DNA of 8,266 nucleotides, taken from Caldisericota bacterium. Its GTDB lineage: Bacteria > CG03 > B21-G15. Below the pieces are notes generated by a model, which saw nothing but the letters and a program-made list of their open reading frames with translations, ran no database searches and was not told the origin of the DNA. This document shows positions 7,148 through 8,266 of the stretch, in pieces (within the stretch, counting starts at the first letter, position 1; each line of letters begins with the position of its first letter). The stretch lies in assembly GCA_003650255.1 (NCBI GenBank), contig QMOP01000050.1:1-8266 (forward strand), in the 5' to 3' direction. The translations under genes and the position numbers were made by a program.

Positions 7148-7172
7148 CAATTTTTTAAAAATAAGGTATACT
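7144..7172 (+). promoter_or_regulatory. Near-consensus sigma-70-type promoter for the 3' gene pair
   Basis: A perfect -35 TTGACA (7144-7149) is followed, after exactly 17 bases of A/T-rich spacer, by TATACT (7167-7172), five of six matches to TATAAT. Transcription would start near 7179, leaving a leader of about 22 bases before GTG at 7202. The -35 box overlaps the ppdK stop codon (7145-7147), and no terminator hairpin separates ppdK from the next gene. The pair could therefore be both read through from the glyQS-ppdK operon and transcribed independently. Confidence 0.75.
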
Positions 7173-7192
7173 AATTTCCTTTTAAACAAATT

Positions 7193-7199
7193 GGAGGGG
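7193..7199 (+). promoter_or_regulatory. Ribosome-binding site for the GTG start at 7202
   Basis: GGAGGGG lies immediately before GTG at 7202, with four bases between the GGAGG core and the start. The nearby ATG at 7209 is in another frame and meets TAA after four codons, so GTG is the workable start. Confidence 0.75.
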
Positions 7200-7201
7200 T
7201 T

Positions 7202-7978
7202 GTGGTACATGACTGGGAAATAAGAGATGCTAAAGATAAAGATTTTCCTGAAAGGAAAGTTCTATTTATTAAAGCAGAAAAAGAGGATATTTTAAAGTTT
7301 AAAGAGAAGTTCTATCTCTTTTCAGGTTCCTTTGTAAAAATTGATAATACATACAGGTGTTTTCTTTATAATTTAAATCAAGAAATAGAGAAAAAAATAG
7401 AGAAATTTCTTAAAGGTGAAATAGAGGAAGAGGTTAAAGAAGAAAAAGTGGAGATAGAGACGAGAAAAGAACCTGAGAAATCTGAAGAAAAAGAAGGAGT
7501 TGTTATTGAGAGGTTTGAACCGAAGAAAGAGGAAAAAGAAGAAAAGAAGGAGGTAAAGGTTGAGATTGAAAGATTTGGAGGAGAGAGTAAAGAGGAGAAA
7601 AAAGAAAAACTAAAGAGGGAAATAAAAAAGGTAAGGGTAACATATATTTTTCCTGCAGGAAAGGAGGAACTTCTTGAGAAGGTTGAAGAAGGGATTAAGA
7701 ATGTTATATTGGAGAAAAATTTGAAGTACGAGTTTGAAAAGGTTTTATCATTAAGACAGGATGCAAAAGTTACTCCTCAGGAACTTGCTACAAGGGCAAA
7801 GGAGAGTGATTGTGATGTTGTTATAATTGTTGCTCCTGAAAACTGGGGAAAAGAGGTAGTAAGTATTTTAAGGTCATTAAGAATACCTTCCCAGATTATA
7901 ACAGAGGATAATGTTGATAAAAAGTTCAGATATCTTAATCTTATTACTGATGTAGCACTTCTTTCATCAAGGAAATAG
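7202..7978 (+). CDS. Unrecognised protein: N-terminal paralogue domain, Lys/Glu linker, MID-like alpha/beta C-terminus
   Basis: I do not recognise this 258-residue cytoplasmic-looking protein; it has no signal peptide or membrane segment. Residues 1 to about 70 form a compact domain (W5, P16, R18, IK23-24, EKF35-37, ID47-48, Y51, Y56) that aligns with the start of the next gene. Residues about 72-142 are an extreme Lys/Glu-rich linker that holds two copies of an I-E-R-F motif (VIERF 101-105, EIERF 121-125). Residues about 143-258 look like an alpha/beta fold: strand VRVTYIF, a helix, then DCDVVIIVAPENWG (203-216), a helix and LRIPSQIIT (226-234). It ends ITDVALLSSRK. The D-V-V-I-I-V-x-P-E ... 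I-P-S-Q layout recalls the MID domain of Argonaute/Piwi proteins, but no PIWI nuclease domain follows. That link is a guess. It has its own promoter and GTG start, and the paralogous gene begins one base after its stop. Confidence 0.86.
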   Translation: MVHDWEIRDAKDKDFPERKVLFIKAEKEDILKFKEKFYLFSGSFVKIDNTYRCFLYNLNQEIEKKIEKFLKGEIEEEVKEEKVEIETRKEPEKSEEKEGVVIERFEPKKEEKEEKKEVKVEIERFGGESKEEKKEKLKREIKKVRVTYIFPAGKEELLEKVEEGIKNVILEKNLKYEFEKVLSLRQDAKVTPQELATRAKESDCDVVIIVAPENWGKEVVSILRSLRIPSQIITEDNVDKKFRYLNLITDVALLSSRK

Positions 7979-7979
7979 A

Positions 7980-8266
7980 ATGATTGAAAAATGGAGTATA
8001 GTATTTGTTCCAACAGCAAACTACCCGTCAAGATATAAGATAAAGATAAAATCAGACTCAGAGACATTTGGAAAAATCTTTGAAAAGTTTAAAGAACTTA
8101 GTGTTGGAAGACCTTTTTCTCCTATTGATAAGGATTATAATTTTGCTTTTTATGTTGCTCTTGAGGATGGGGATAAGGAAAGATTGATAAATATTTTAAG
8201 GGAATTTGAAGGAGGTGAGAAGAAAGAAGGTAGAGTTGTGGAAAAGGTTGAAAGAAAGGAAGAAAA
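7980..8266 (+). CDS. Partial paralogue of the preceding gene, cut by the window edge
   Basis: An open frame of 95 complete codons starts at ATG 7980 and runs off the end without a stop. It begins one base after the upstream TAG and has a weak AAGGAAA site at 7969-7975, so it is co-transcribed with the gene before it. The first ~65 residues align with the start of the upstream protein. There are 13 identities in the first 41 ungapped positions, including W5, I7, P16, R18, IK23-24 and EKF35-37. After a two-residue insertion the F..ID..Y....Y pattern is shared as well. From about residue 77 it becomes Lys/Glu-rich (GGEKKEGRVVEKVERKEE), the same place where the upstream protein enters its charged linker. 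The C-terminal domain is outside the window, so its function cannot be called. Confidence 0.85.
   Translation, partial: MIEKWSIVFVPTANYPSRYKIKIKSDSETFGKIFEKFKELSVGRPFSPIDKDYNFAFYVALEDGDKERLINILREFEGGEKKEGRVVEKVERKEE

Noticed and set aside
7148..7200. Terminator after ppdK
   Set aside because: The region has A/T runs but no GC-containing stem before a T tract. AATTT/AAATT (7173-7177 and 7188-7192) is too weak to call.

Overview
The window is AT-rich, and every gene I can support lies on the + strand with almost no space between neighbours. It looks like the chromosome of a diderm (Gram-negative type) bacterium. It encodes an outer-membrane beta-barrel of the PorV/PorQ type, the bacterial two-subunit glycyl-tRNA synthetase, and pyruvate, phosphate dikinase, which is common in anaerobes. 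A GC-rich palindromic repeat that reads as P-A-C-R-T-G-R lies inside the barrel gene. I recall such repeats from uncultivated lineages such as Omnitrophota and related candidate phyla, so I would place the source there. That placement is tentative and rests on memory rather than a search.

Layout. Positions 16-1445 hold an orphan HAMP-domain membrane protein and a PorV-like barrel, joined by an ATGA stop/start overlap. Positions 1446-1538 are a short gap with a probable terminator hairpin and a promoter that would give a leaderless glyQ mRNA. Positions 1539-7147 are a tight glyQ-glyS-ppdK operon: glyQ and glyS overlap, and ppdK starts 2 nt after the last base of the glyS stop. A near-consensus promoter (TTGACA, 17 nt, TATACT) overlaps the ppdK stop codon. 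It drives two unrecognised genes, a complete one at 7202-7978 and one cut by the window edge at 7980-8266.

How the genes fit together. glyQ and glyS give the two subunits that charge tRNA-Gly. ppdK interconverts pyruvate and phosphoenolpyruvate. The first two genes belong to the cell envelope.

The part most likely to be undescribed is the 3' pair. The two proteins are diverged tandem paralogues that share an N-terminal domain of about 60-75 residues (W5, P16, R18, IK23-24, EKF35-37 and a later F..ID..Y....Y pattern) followed by a Lys/Glu-rich linker. The C-terminal domain of the complete member has a D-V-V-I-I-V-A-P-E ... I-P-S-Q layout that recalls the MID domain of Argonaute/Piwi proteins, without any PIWI nuclease domain. 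That reading is a hypothesis. Other points of note are the 42-bp in-frame palindromic insertion in the barrel gene, a sharp codon-style change just after it, and a divergent GlyS.
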